Assembly: GCF_040183065.1 (NCBI RefSeq)
Contig: NC_091132.1
Coordinates: 164,948,102-165,012,101, forward strand
Direction of reading: 5' to 3'
DNA from: Periplaneta americana
Taxonomy: Eukaryota > Arthropoda > Insecta > Blattodea > Blattidae
DNA length: 64,000 nt
Within the stretch, counting starts at the first letter, position 1; each line of letters opens with the position of its first letter. This document shows, piece after piece, positions 20,961-32,355 of this stretch. The position numbers and the translations under genes are program-made. Below the pieces are notes generated by a model that saw only the letters and a list, made by a program, of their open reading frames with translations, searched no databases and was not told the DNA's origin.

Positions 20961-23900
20961 CATACATCGTGTCTAACTCAGGAATTCAATAGAATCATTT
21001 TTAGTATTATTCTACGTTTATCTGAACAGATTACCACGTGATTTCAATTCTTAAATACTTTCTAATAAATTTTGAATTTAGTTAACCTATGTTTATGTTA
21101 CCTGGTTTGTACTCATGAGAGAACGCCATTGGTAATTTATACTCAAATTACATCTAAATCCGTAATGTCGACTTTACATATTGTTATTCACATACTTATC
21201 GATATGCGTTGTCGTTTCAGTTCTTGGTTTACTGGGAATCATAAAATACTTGTAGTCATATAATGTAGGTAAACCTAAAAATTTTATCAGGAGTAACGCT
21301 AATTTTACGTATTTATCAAGTTATTTTTGCAGAAATAAAATGTCGAGTTCCGAAGTTTATGCTCCTATGCAAGAGTGTGTCAGCAAAATAGCAGAACCCA
21401 TTTGTAGTGGCAGTGATGTGTAACCCTGCAGTAGTGTCGAGTGTGACATTGAATTTACCGAAATGGAGAACAATTAATTTATTATACATTTGAACGAAAC
21501 ATTAAAAAATATTGGCGACTGTGGTAGGCCATTGAAAAAGAAAAAATTGTTCACAAAAATATTCGCAGAGGGAAGTGGAAAATATAACCAGAACATTGGG
21601 ATATAAAAATTTTGAAATGGAAGAAAAATACAGAGTCGTAACAAGATAACGGGGAAGAAGTTTTGGACAATATGGAGAAGAATGTTTCTAATACAAGAGA
21701 TAGATGTTATGGAATTCGAATTTCAACATTGCAGCCTTTGTCTCGGATGATAATGCAAATTGAAGAACTTTAAATACAGTAAACATATGTTGCAAACCGC
21801 CAAAGGGCTGTTATCTGTGCATTTCGAATTGGCGGCTCAAGGTCAAGCAACGGACTGCATTTGCTACGTGTGATCACCCCAATCCTGATCCATTCTCGTC
21901 AACTAAATCCAGCTGGGACAGCCGGAATTATCAGTGCTTCAGTTCACAGGTTTCACTTCAGTGACTCGTGCTTGATTTGTACGTGACCTTGATCCGCCAG
22001 TTCGATAGTAGCAACAGAAGGAATAGTATTGAGTACTCCACACAGGGAGAAACAGAAATTCTGCTACAGACCGTTATGAAATTAGTGACATATCTCTACG
22101 GGTCACAGGATATGAGTCAAGCTATGCCTGTGGGGAAGGATTTTGTCCCAGTTAGAAATGTTGATTAGAAAATGAAAGTAACACCGCGCTGTTTAATCTG
22201 ACGAATATGAGCCACCGTAACACAATGCTGTTCTTACATACAAAACGTGCAGTATACGCTATATGTTTGTAACGGTATGTATGGAAAGACTGTATTAGAG
22301 TAATAAGGTTAGAGTAAATTATTTGTGTACTTGTTTGTGTTCTTGAGTTTTGTAATTACGTGTGAGTTTCTCAATGTCTGTTATCCTTAGAATGCTATCG
22401 TCATTGAGTGGTACTGAATTTGCTACTATTATTACTAATTGTGTAATAGGGGAAAAAATTGTTTTTGAGCTCTATGTCAGTTTCAGAATGTAATATTTCT
22501 TCCCTTCTCTCTTTGTAATTTTATTTGTTTAGGTTGCCTTTTTGTTTCAAATCTTTATTTTAAGTAAATAAGCAAAGGTGAAATATAAAATCATATACAC
22601 CTAACTAGAAGACAATTTTTGTGATTATAATTGTCTTTGGTTTCTTTACTTTTTTTTGTTATTGTTTCTAATTTCCATTCATATCGAGTGAATTGACAGG
22701 GAAAAAAAAAAAGTAATAAATCTACCTACAAGAAAATATTAGTGAATATAATTTAAATGCTTTCCTTATTTTATTTTTTGGTTCCTTTGTTTGTTGATTA
22801 ATTTTACTTAAATGTAAAGGAACAGATTGTTATGAATCTTGGTATTAGTGGCAGCCTTAGAATGCACCAACCAATCTGCAAACATGTTTGACACAACATA
22901 TTGTGCTGAGCAACATCGTGCTACTGTGTTTAACTAATCAGCATCATTTCAATTTATGGTAAAGATAGCGCGAGAACAGCTCAGGCAGGAAGGAAAACTT
23001 TCTCTAATAAGAAAAGTCTTTGAAATTTGGCTTCAAAAGTCGATTGGAAATTTATTACTGGATTTTCAGAGCAGGAATTCTCTCCAGCTGCAACTGGAGG
23101 TGTTTTGGTCGAGTTTCGTACTCTTTCTTTCCTGAAAATGTGGCGAGTTCCCTGTTTTCTTGCTTCTTTTCCTTCTTTCTCCATTCGTTCATTTACTACT
23201 ATTTAATCTCCATCTCTCGGACTGGTTCTTCCATTGATATTTGAGCTTAAGCTGCAACTTCATCCCAATATGTATTCTGGATCGTTGTCACTGTCACATA
23301 TTTCATCAACAAAGTCTGCATTGTCTTCAGCAGTATCATCTGAACTTTCATCCATAATTCGCATAACATTGTCAGGATCATCACCTAAGTTTTTATCCTT
23401 TGTTGCTGTGTTAGATAAAATACACTTACAAGAAAATAAATAAACTGCACTGAGAAAATATTTTCTCTTAATATAATTGATACTTAAATTTGACGTACAC
23501 CTCCAAATACATCTTGTAATAACTTGGCTAAGTGTGTAAGTTGCAATCTGCAGTCACGACTGCTAGTCAGCAACTGACAGATGGGGGCATAGCTAGAAGC
23601 AGGAGGGGCTCGTTTGGTGTAAAATGTAGTGAGGATGAATTGATGACCCATTGATACGTCAAAATTACGTTGGATAACATTCTAGGGTTAATGTAGGTAT
23701 ATATTAAAGGAATTAAATAGTTACAAAATGCTTAACACGTGTCCTTTTACGAAATTGACCTCCATCAATATTCCTTTGCAAAGACATTATATAATTGGCA
23801 GATGAGATAACTGGTTTGAATAATATTTATAATATAATGTTATCTGAAGTCTATGCGGAAATAATATATGTTGAATAAAGCAGAAATTTTTGGACGTCAG

Positions 23901-24280
23901 AATCGGTGAGTGATCTTTATTGTATTGTATTTATTGCTCTCCTTGACATTCGTACATCATTTGAAAGCTAGAATATGGAACATGTCAAAAAATACAACTT
24001 AATAGTACTACAAAGTCTTAATTTTTAATCACAATCCAGTTGGAATATATACAGTAGGGTTTTACAGTATACCAGAACAGCACACGGGGTTAGTATTGAT
24101 ACTTATTGCAAGTAAATATCCATGCATAAAATGCATATACAGATTAGAAGACGTGAGAAATTAGACCTATGTACTCACTGATTCACTTTACAACTTTTTT
24201 GCAGTGTTATTTTTTAGGAAATTAGGCAGTCCTTTAATTTTGCACTACACAGAACACAGGAGGAGCAAAAAGTCTCACAA
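20961..24280. other. Intergenic DNA without a recognised gene
   Basis: The sequence is AT-rich. An unrecognised open start at 21341 (MSSSEVYAPMQECVSKIAE) runs into stops after about 25 codons and looks like a relic. On the minus strand, 23440-23252 reads as an acidic stretch (DDPDNVMRIMDESSDDTAED) that ends in a stop and has no exon signals I trust. Bases around 23925-24010 on the minus strand resemble a LINE 3' end with AATAAATACAATACAATA. Nothing else stands out. Confidence 0.4.
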
Positions 24281-24289
24281 AGGAAGTTG

Positions 24290-24525
24290 AAAAAATTTAA
24301 TTGGATACCGTTAGAATATCGCCTGAAGAAAGTGAATGCCTGGAGATGGATCGCATAAGGATGTCGTCAGAGGCAGAGCTCGGAAGACTTGCAGGTGAAG
24401 TGTAGAAGAGATGCGAGAGACTAGAAAATGTTAGACAGCTTAAACTTACTGGATAAAAATAGAGAAAAGTGGAGAAGATTTGTTGCGGCCTTTTACTCCA
24501 GTGGGATAAACGGTATTTAATAGAT
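24290..24525 (+). mobile_element. Short LINE C-terminal relic
   Basis: A broken plus-strand frame reads LQVKCRRDARD, then LLDKNREKWRRFVAAFYSSG with a stop. This resembles the very end of some non-LTR retrotransposon proteins, where a WR(R/K)FVA motif closes the frame. No tail or target duplication could be defined. Confidence 0.35.
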
Positions 24526-26594
24526 TAAAATTGGATTTTTTTTCATATTTCCATTATTTTAGCTATGATAAAGCAAATCTTTCGCATTATAAATTGTGAA
24601 GAGTATTGCGTATGGGGTACTGGTAACATAAAATCGAAACGAATAGTCAAGGTATAGGTTTATTCGGACATAAGGTGTGCCTCGCATACCGATATCTTTT
24701 GGTATATTTATTTTGTTGATAGCGTATTTTCATAATGTCGAGGATCAGTGACATGGTAGGTTTCTTTCGTTCAGGTTTCGCAATGCGTTGTACCAGTATA
24801 TAGATAGGTAGATAGTGAGTTTTAATAATTCAAGGTCAGTGACATATTAGGTATGGTTTCTTCAGAATTTTCATATGATATAGTTTTCTATAGATACGTA
24901 CAAATATTTACCATGGATTGAAAAAAGTATAGGTATGGTACCTACAAAGATTTACCCTAGATTGAAAAAAATAACGCTTTTCCACGTTGTGCAACATTCT
25001 GGCGGTCCCAATATGAAGCTTCGCCCCCGGTCTTAACCAATCAAAAATCAAAGTCAAAACACGTAATACACTGCTCGCTCCTTGTACGCGAAAGGTAGCT
25101 GAGCTATAATGGAAGAAAATAAACAAGTTATCTAAAAGAGAAAGTAAGACAGAAAATGGAGAAAAGATAAAAGCCATCAATGAAGAGTGAGGTAAACTAA
25201 ATCTACAACGAAATATCAAGAATGGAAAGGAGGAAAGAAAAGAAAGTAATGTGCCGAAATCAAACGGCACAACAGTATTGAAGAAGTAGGCCTACCGGTA
25301 CAGGGAAAATTTTTTACTTCCTAAATTTGAACCATATAAACAAATAAACTACTAAACAATCAATAACTTTTTTTATAACGAGTCATTCCTAAAAGCTCAA
25401 AATGCTTCCAACGACACTGGCATCTTTCGTGCGCATACTCGATATTTCGCAAGCAATTTCGGAATGAGGTGTGAGTTCTGGAACCAGTTTATTTGGACAA
25501 TCTTGAATATTATAAGTTACACTGAGGAGAACACCGTGGTAAGCCAGTACAACTTATGTTACACAAGATTTTTTTTTACTTTGTTTATACAAAATTTGGA
25601 CATCATATGAGACTGCCTGACATTTGTTAAACCACCAGTAGGCCTAATACTGTATTAGTTCTTCAAAGACAGCTTACATTGCGCGTTGTCCTTCATATCT
25701 TAAATTAATCTCTGTATATGGGTACATAACCTAAATTCGGCAATAGAGTCATTACTCATGTGAAGCCATTTTCTCCATTCTGTTAACCATTCATCTTGAC
25801 CATTATATCTACCTAACTTCTTGTTACAAATTCCTGTCTGGTCAGAAAACGAAGGAAATGCCGGTCTAGCTGTCTTTGACATTGATATACAAGATTAGCT
25901 AGTAGTATCAAAGGAAGAGTAGCTGTTTTCCCGATCAATGAGTTGAATGACATAACAGGCTTAAGTTATATGTCGTTACGTATATCCTGAGATTACATTG
26001 CAGAACAAAAAACTGTTTTAGAGAAAATTGGCAATTTTACTTACTTCAATGAGATTAGATGAGTACTGAAGTGAGTAGGATAGTGTAGTGAATCGATTTA
26101 ATATATGTATAGTGACAATTAGTAATGGATAAATATAGTAATGCCATCATATTTGTTCTTTGTGCAATATTAAGTTACCGGTAATTAATTAGTGATCAAT
26201 TTGTCATATTAACTGTAATAAGTTTACCGGTAATATGAAACCTTGAATTCAGTTCTACTATATAATAATAATGTCATATGTTAAAACCTTTGGAAGTAAT
26301 TGATGTTAATTGTGCGTAAATATAATGTTTAAGGGTTTGTTCATCTATGAATTCGTAGGGTAATGGCTATGATAGTGGTTCACTAAACGAAAGGTTGTAG
26401 GATCGAATCATGGCGTATTTAAAAGTACCGGTAAGTTAGATATTCCAATTTAACAGAAAGCTGATTCTTGGATGACCGATTAGCTATCATTAATTAGTAT
26501 TAATAAGTAATATTAGAAGAAAATTAATAATGCTAAAAATAAATACAATGAGGAATACAACATTGAATTACAGCTTTCTGAACCTCATTCATCT
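24526..26594. other. Intergenic DNA upstream of gene 2
   Basis: No gene or mobile element is supported. A weak tRNA-like stretch occurs near 26360-26420 (GGTTGTAGGATCGAATCATGG), possibly an old SINE head. The GC content rises near 26590, towards the presumed start of gene 2. The ORFs at 24908-25270 and 25700-25882 on the minus strand have no features of known proteins. Confidence 0.4.
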
Positions 26595-26729
26595 CTCTGA
26601 ACACGGCCGTCTTGAAAATATTTCGTAAAGGATTTAGTGAGCCCTGACCTTCCTTTTATCATAACGACGAGGGAGGTACTGCATGCAAAAATTTGACGAC
26701 GGAGTTGCTATACATAGACCTACGCAAAG
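26595..26729 (+). promoter_or_regulatory. Presumed 5' UTR/proximal promoter of gene 2
   Basis: This stretch is richer in GC and CpG than its surroundings (ACACGGCCGTC, GACGACGAGGGAGG-like motifs) and lies directly before a start codon in good context (AAAG before ATG). No TATA box at a fitting distance is obvious. The transcription start is not known; this is an inference from position and composition. Confidence 0.35.
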
Positions 26730-26843
26730 ATGTCTTATTACTCCGAAGAATGTGTGGAGGAGGGACATGTTCTCACGTCTGAGGTGAAAGTACATGAAGA
26801 TCCGATGCCAATTTCATTCCGTATGGTGAAACATGAACCAGAG
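26730..26843 (+). CDS. First coding exon of zinc-finger gene 2
   Basis: ATG at 26730 opens 38 codons, MSYYSEECVEEGHVL, then TSEVKVHEDPMPISF and RMVKHEPE, ending in phase 0 at donor GTGAGT. It matches the C-terminal half of the internal cassettes (DPMPISF against DPVPISF; KHEPE against KREPE), which shows that the start exon belongs to the same family. I chose this start because it is the first in-frame ATG, it has A at -3, and no acceptor precedes it. One PsiKxE motif remains (VKHE). It can splice in frame to 28024, 37785 or straight to the acidic exon at 40040. Confidence 0.75.
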
Positions 26844-28023
26844 GTGAGTGGAGCGCAAGGAATGCACTGGTGTTCTTCCAGAGTTTAGATTTTAAAAACA
26901 TAAAATTTACTTTGTCATACGTTAAAAGTGTTAAAATTGTTAAAAAAAAAGATATTTACCTTCGACAGACGGCCCGTTTCGACGCTATGTGTCCTCTTCA
27001 GTGTCTCTTGAACCACTCTATTTAGATTTTATTTTAATTACCACAGACACAACCTCTATTTTGTTGCAGTGCTTTTTAGTGTATGTTAGATAACTATGTA
27101 TTTATTATTTAGTTCATGTTGTAGCGAAGTCTAATGTTGAACTGTTATCTGGTTTTATACTGTAGATCAAATTTGAAAACGAAATTGTAGGTTACAGCTT
27201 ATTCTTAATGGTTGCCCAGCTACACATTCCCGCAGTATAGGTATGTGATATTATGCTTAAGGATACGAATTCATTTTTTGGTCAATGTAGAGTATCCACC
27301 GCCCACTGATCGAATATTGGTTAAAGGAGCGTTGAGCGACTTCCGCCGATTTTGGAATAGACACCGACGCACTTAGGTTAGGTTTTTTTTTTTTTTTTTT
27401 TTTCCTTTTTGTCTGTGTAAAACTCTCTTCTCTATCATTGTGCGGTTTCAATTGACAAGTCAAACATAGAAAAGGAGAATAGGGGTATTAGAGCCAGGGA
27501 GGTAGCGATGTTTGAGATTATTTTCTTTAGTGGAGTACATCAATGAAAGAAACGTAGACAGTGGTGGTTTTTTCACAGTTTTCCATCATCATATACATAA
27601 AATTTCTAGCCAATGAATGCGTCAACCAAAATATATTATATGCTGACAACAGAACAATCGAGAGTCTTGTCATTTTGTATAGAAACTACGCAAATATTGT
27701 TGCTAATGAAGAATGTATGCTACAATATAATGCTGAGTAGTATATTGTATGCATTAATAACCAAAATATTAAAAAAAGTTAGCACAGTTAACTTTGCGTA
27801 TTCATCATCACAGACATTAATAATATGTATAACAAATGTTTTTGCATGAAAATATGCATTTGCATATAAATCCTGACCTTATTCATCATAATGGAAAGCA
27901 CATGCTGTGGGGTGTGATCAGGCTGTGACATACGGACACATACAGACCAACTTGTAAAGCTAAAAGTTGTCTTCCAACACCCTGTAATAAATTGCTCATT
28001 TATGACGTCTCTTTGTACTGCAG
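26844..28023 (+). other. Intron 1 of gene 2
   Basis: There is no gene. From about 27440 it is paralogous to 37210-37784 and 58370-58869 (shared GGCAGTGGTGGTTTTT-like start, CATCATCACAGACATTAATA, ATGAAAATATGCATTTGC, TGTGATCAGGCTGTGACAT). Bases 27100-27240 recur near 56690-56790 and 60030-60110. A 23-base poly(T) run lies at about 27388. It ends in the acceptor TTTGTACTGCAG. Confidence 0.65.
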
Positions 28024-28161
28024 GAACAGAATGCCTTGGGTCAGCATGTGACTGGTATAAAAGAGGAATATGTGAACCACAGCCAAGATCTCATATCAGA
28101 GATAAAATTAGAGGAAGACCCGGTGCCAGTTTCGTTCCCTGTGGTGAAACGTGAACCAGAG
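28024..28161 (+). CDS. N-terminal cassette exon of zinc-finger gene 2, first copy
   Basis: This 138-bp exon, phase 0/0, has acceptor TACTGCAG and donor GTGAGT. It encodes EQNALGQHVTGIKEEYVNHS at the start and DPVPVSFPVVKREPE at the end. Three PsiKxE motifs are kept (IKEE, IKLE, VKRE). It is closely related to 37785-37922 and 58870-59007 and more distantly to the 141-bp exons at 2579 and 7263. Because it is symmetric, including or skipping it leaves the frame unchanged. The acidic, disordered composition fits a regulatory N-terminus of a finger protein. Confidence 0.85.
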
Positions 28162-29461
28162 GTGAGTGGAGCATTGTGTTCTACTTCCAATGTTTATGTT
28201 GTATTTTGATTGTCACAGACACTACCTCTTGACAACAGTGTCTGCAGTGCTTTTCACTTTATGATAGAGACAGAAACACTTCTCATTATTAATTGTTACA
28301 AGATATGTAATGTTACACAGAAGTAATGCTCGATTTCTTTTTTTCAGCTTTTTGTTTTAAGTATTTACGTATTTGCAATATATCTTTAGTAGAATATTAT
28401 CTTATACATGAGGGAAGATATTTTGTAACTTCACTGTAAATTATATAGCTGATTTTGAGTGTATTGTAAAATCGTTTCTAAATTTTGCAAAATGTTGTGA
28501 TATATACCTGCAGATGCGGGATGCATGAAAGTATTGTATATTTTTTTACTCTTATTCTGACAGTGAAGTGCATTTAATATTAATATAGTTAGAGAAACGT
28601 AAAATTAGAAACATCATTTTGCCAATTTTAAAATTAGTGGGAATAAATAATGTATTTGAATTTATATTAATTCTTATGACTAGACTCCAACTTAGTTAAA
28701 ATTCTCGGGAGAGTTACGATGTTCACAAAATTGTTCAACTAATTATCTAACTAATTTTTTCTCTACGCTATAATGATCAATATTGTCATAGCAAAGGAAT
28801 CCTTGTGTACTGGAGCTTTAGTATAATTGTATACTTAATGATTTTGGCTGACAAAAAGTATGGAGCTAAACTGGGAGAAAATATAATGAGCACAGAATTA
28901 CTGTCGAAAGCAAACTCAACCGGATCATTATATGCCTGGTAATGTAAAAATCTGAGGTCATACAATGACTTAATATTAGACATTATCAGAAAAATAGGGA
29001 TTGTACCAATTTCGTACAAAGTTGTGGAGTTACAATTAGTATGTCTGATAGTGAAATTAGCAAAACGGTGCTCAGATACTGGTTGGGACTAGTTACCTGT
29101 TTGAAGTTTTTCAGATGTTATCCCTTAACCCATTGACAGCAAATGCTGGTTAACTTTCGGTGCTGAAACATAGACACATTTTGCTGACTTCACTGGGACA
29201 CTGAATAGCCATTGCAGTTGTTAAAATGTTGTAAGATAAATCACTTACAAAATCCACCAAATTCGTAACTAGAAATTGAATTATTCGTTCATAGATAATT
29301 TCTGCTATTATATGTAATTAATTAGTTACTTTGTAAATGCCATTTTCCATTGGTGTGCGGCAGAATATAAAACATGGCACAAGTCAACATTCAGTAAACA
29401 AAGTGTAAGGTTTGGGTCTATATGACTATAGGATATCGGTAATGTGTTTACGAGAATATAT
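28162..29461 (+). other. Intron of gene 2 up to the Gypsy insertion
   Basis: There is no gene. It is paralogous to the gene 1 intron at 13270-15310, including the shared old SINE (29020-29245). The LINE present in gene 1 at 13885 is missing here. The Gypsy element enters after ATAT at 29458-29461. Confidence 0.65.
29020..29245 (+). mobile_element. Old SINE A copy, paralogous to 14880-15110
   Basis: The SINE A body is recognisable (TTACCTGTTTGAAG, CAGCAAATGCTGG, AACTTTCGGTGCTG) and the tail is degraded (GTTGTTAAAATGTTGTAAGATAA). It lies at the same place in the intron as the copy in gene 1, so both descend from one insertion before the unit was duplicated. Confidence 0.7.
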
Positions 29462-30245
29462 TGTGACAGCGACGTGAGATTCGAACTCACAACCAGCGTC
29501 CCGCGAGAGAGAGCATATCGCGCGGGCTTCATGAAGCATGAGGGACGGCGCGACGTGGGGAAAGGGAAAGACCCACGCGACGAGGGGAGAGTGCACGCGC
29601 AACTGCTGCATGCGGAGTAAGGGGGAATGGACCTTCCCGACCCTTCCAGAAATGCGTCGAAGTGGAGATATCCAGATAATTCTCTACACACCTGTAGAAG
29701 GTTCTCGCAACTATGATTTTGCTATAAAAGAAGAAGCGCCAGCGAACTCGAGCAGAGTTTTTCAGTTATTCAGTCAGTGAGTAAGCCAGAGCAAGCAAGC
29801 CAGCCGGAGTTCGACTCGAGTGTGCGTCCGCATCTGCGTCAGCATCCGAAGGCCTGAGTTCGAGTGCAGTGGACCGCAGTTGGAGGGACCTGAGTTCGAG
29901 TGCAGTGGCCGCAGTTGGAGGGACCCGAGTTCGAGTACAGTGAACTGTCTCTGAAGGTCTGTGGTTCGAGATACTGTGAACTCGAGTGACTGAGATAGAA
30001 GAACTGTGAACTGAGAACTGATAGTTCTGATTTGTAAATAGTGCTTTGTAAATATTAGTTAAGATTAACAGTTCATTGTTGTTCGTACTAGTCCAAGTAA
30101 ATTGTCATTGTCGTCGGTGGAGTGCTATAACAAATACTGTGTTGAGTGAAAATCCAATTGTTGACGAGAGCGTTTAAGGCGAATTGTAGAAAGGAATTAT
30201 TGTTGTGACGAATAAATTACATTGTTGTTACTAATAAAATTCACA
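29462..30245 (+). repeat. 5' LTR of the Gypsy element
   Basis: The LTR begins TGTGACAGCG and ends ATTCACA. It contains TATAAAA at about 29723, two and a half copies of a roughly 32-bp direct repeat (GAGTTCGAGTGCAGTGG) near 29860-29940, and AATAAA signals near its end. Its first 45 bases on the minus strand resemble a tRNA T arm (GTGAGTTCGAATCTCAC). Confidence 0.95.
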
Positions 30246-30274
30246 CTGGTGTCAGAATCGGGACATTATCGACA

Positions 30275-31567
30275 ATGGAGAACCTACAGCAGATCCTGCA
30301 AGCCATCGCAGAAATGAAAGCAGAAATGAACATGCACATTAGTGAAGTAAAAGATAACATGAACAAGCACATCAGTGAGGTTAAGAACGACATAAGTGAA
30401 GTGAAAACGGAGATGAAAAGAGACATAAGTGGAGTGAAAGGCGACATAAGCGGAGTGAAAGATGACGTCACTACGCAAATTGAAAGCGTTTCAGCCCACG
30501 TAGATGGAATTGTCGCCATCGTGAAAGACGAACTCAAAGCCGATCTTGACAACCTAAACAAGAATTTTACAACTATAAACGAGACAGTAACCGAATTGAG
30601 TCAGGAGGTAGACCATTTCGACGGCAAAATCCGCGATCTCGAGCGTCGTCAAGAGCAGACGAGCGAGTTGCTGGACAAGACGAGTGAGGTGATGGACAGA
30701 CATGCTGAAGAAAACAAGCACATACTCACGTTGATGGACCGACATGCTGAAGAAAACAAGCACATTCTCGCGTTGGTGGATCGCCAGGCTAGAGAACAAA
30801 AACAGATAGTTGCCGAGGAGGTTCGACGTGCCATGCAAGAAGCGGCCACAGAGTTGAGGACTCCATATAGTGGCCCTGCGGAATCATCGCCTTCAGCCAG
30901 ACATCACAACGTCAAGACGCCGAAGTTCGACGGTACGACGTCTTGGGCGATATTCCGTCGCCAGTTCGAGGCCACCGCAGCACATAATGGGTGGACCCCA
31001 ACGGAGAAGACTACTCAGCTGCTGACCGCGCTTCAGGGACAGGCGTCGGAGATTTTTCACAGCGTTCCAGAAGATGGGACAGCCGCTGAGATAATGGCGG
31101 CCTTGGAGGGACGTTATGGTGACCATCAACTTGCTGCAGCATTCAGGACCCAACTGAAAACGAGGGTCCAACAGTCAGGCGAGTCCCTGCAAGAATTCGT
31201 GATGGCGGTGGAACAACTGGCCCATAAGGCGCTCAGGGGCCTACCTAATGACTTCATCGCTGGAGAGGCGGCCTACACCTTCGGCAGCGGAGTTCGAGAC
31301 CCGGAAATAAAGCAACAGCTACTCCTGGCAGAGCATCGCACCATCAATGCAGCTCTGGCGGCGGCCCTCAGGATGGAGGCAGCCAAGTTGACGGCGAACG
31401 TCTCGGCATCGCACCGGATTAGGAGCGTCGCGGCGGCCGACGTCGAGGAACGTCAACCGAAATCACCCGAGCGACGAAGACGAGGAGTGCCCACCTGCTG
31501 GTCCTGCGGCGAGCCTGGACACCTGAGGAGGGACTGTGACCGATCTGGTCACAAACAGGAAAACTAA
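30275..31567 (+). CDS. gag of the Gypsy element
   Basis: This is a single open frame of 430 codons. The N-terminal 120 residues are a run of short charged repeats (KHISEVKND, DISGVKGD type), predicted coiled coil. A retrotransposon gag domain follows (about residues 205-370). A CCHC zinc knuckle, CWSCGEPGHLRRDC, sits at the C-terminus. The product would package the element RNA in virus-like particles. The family usually makes its pol by read-through or frame shifting from gag. Confidence 0.9.
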   Translation: MENLQQILQAIAEMKAEMNMHISEVKDNMNKHISEVKNDISEVKTEMKRDISGVKGDISGVKDDVTTQIESVSAHVDGIVAIVKDELKADLDNLNKNFTTINETVTELSQEVDHFDGKIRDLERRQEQTSELLDKTSEVMDRHAEENKHILTLMDRHAEENKHILALVDRQAREQKQIVAEEVRRAMQEAATELRTPYSGPAESSPSARHHNVKTPKFDGTTSWAIFRRQFEATAAHNGWTPTEKTTQLLTALQGQASEIFHSVPEDGTAAEIMAALEGRYGDHQLAAAFRTQLKTRVQQSGESLQEFVMAVEQLAHKALRGLPNDFIAGEAAYTFGSGVRDPEIKQQLLLAEHRTINAALAAALRMEAAKLTANVSASHRIRSVAAADVEERQPKSPERRRRGVPTCWSCGEPGHLRRDCDRSGHKQEN

Positions 31568-31599
31568 AAGGGGCCGATGCGACGAGGGGCACGTCGGCG

Positions 31600-32334
31600 C
31601 CGTCATCACCATCCCCTCGGCTGATCTTGAAGACGGTTAACAGAAGATGCGACGATGGGCTGATTGCTGACGGATGGATAAGAGGCCGCCCATGCAGAGT
31701 ACTGGTAGACACCGGGGCGTCGCTCACTATCGCCAGACCGGAAGTCGTGCGTGGCCTACCTGGGAGGACGCCGCTGCGCCGGTATTAGCTAAGTACTGCC
31801 TCAGGCGAGAACCTGCCCATCCAAAAGGAGGTTTTCCTGGATCTGACATTGGGAAAGAGGAGACTGGAGATGTGGGTGTTCGTCGCCAACATCACTGAAG
31901 ACGTCATCCTGGGACTCGACGCCATGCGGATCTTCGATGAAACGGTGGACGTCAGGCGCCGTATCCTGCGTTTTGGTCAGGACGAAGTGTTCCTGAGGGA
32001 CGTCGAAGACCAACCCATGGCCAGCAGACTCACCCTGGAGAATCATGTGACAATCCCGGCAGGCTGCGAGATGGTGGTGACGGCAAGACTGGACGGACAA
32101 CCTAAGAGAAACCTGCTCCTCGATTCGCAAACAACTCCGATAGATGGGGTTTATGTGGCCAGATCCCTACTCCCGAATCAGAAGGTGGTACCGGTGAGGG
32201 TCCTGAATGTCACCAATCGGGACAAGGAGGTGCCTAGCGGAACTGTACTAGGTAACGTCGAGCCGGTGGTGTCTGTGACGTCTCTGGCAGATAACGAGGA
32301 GTGCCACCGACCACGTCCAGATCTACACCCATAA
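31600..32334 (+). other. Protease interval of the Gypsy element
   Basis: The interval between gag and pol contains an aspartic protease signature (VLVDTGASLTIARPEVV) and, further on, sequence typical of the protease-to-RT linker of Ty3/Gypsy elements. It seems to be the least well preserved part of an otherwise well kept copy. Confidence 0.75.
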
Positions 32335-32355
32335 CTGAAAGAGCTGGCTCGAGAA

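Noticed and set aside
21341-21700. Possible short gene starting MSSSEVYAP
   Set aside because: It is stopped after about 25 codons and again later; no family is recognised. At most a relic.
23252-23440. Acidic minus-strand reading, possible host gene exon or piggyBac N-terminus
   Set aside because: No splice signals, start or neighbouring domain could be found; acidic runs of this size occur by chance in decayed DNA.
26945-27000. Short conserved-looking stretch (GACAGACGGCCCGTTTCGAC)
   Set aside because: It recalls a fragment of an insect retroelement, but it is too short and without ends or frame to name.
29538-29780. 80-codon open frame occurring twice (29538 and 35239)
   Set aside because: Both lie in the two LTRs of the Gypsy element; the identity is that of the LTRs and no protein features are seen.
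30241-31171. Several minus-strand open frames opposite gag
   Set aside because: They mirror the codon pattern of gag on the other strand; the same is true of the minus-strand frames opposite pol and opposite the finger exons.
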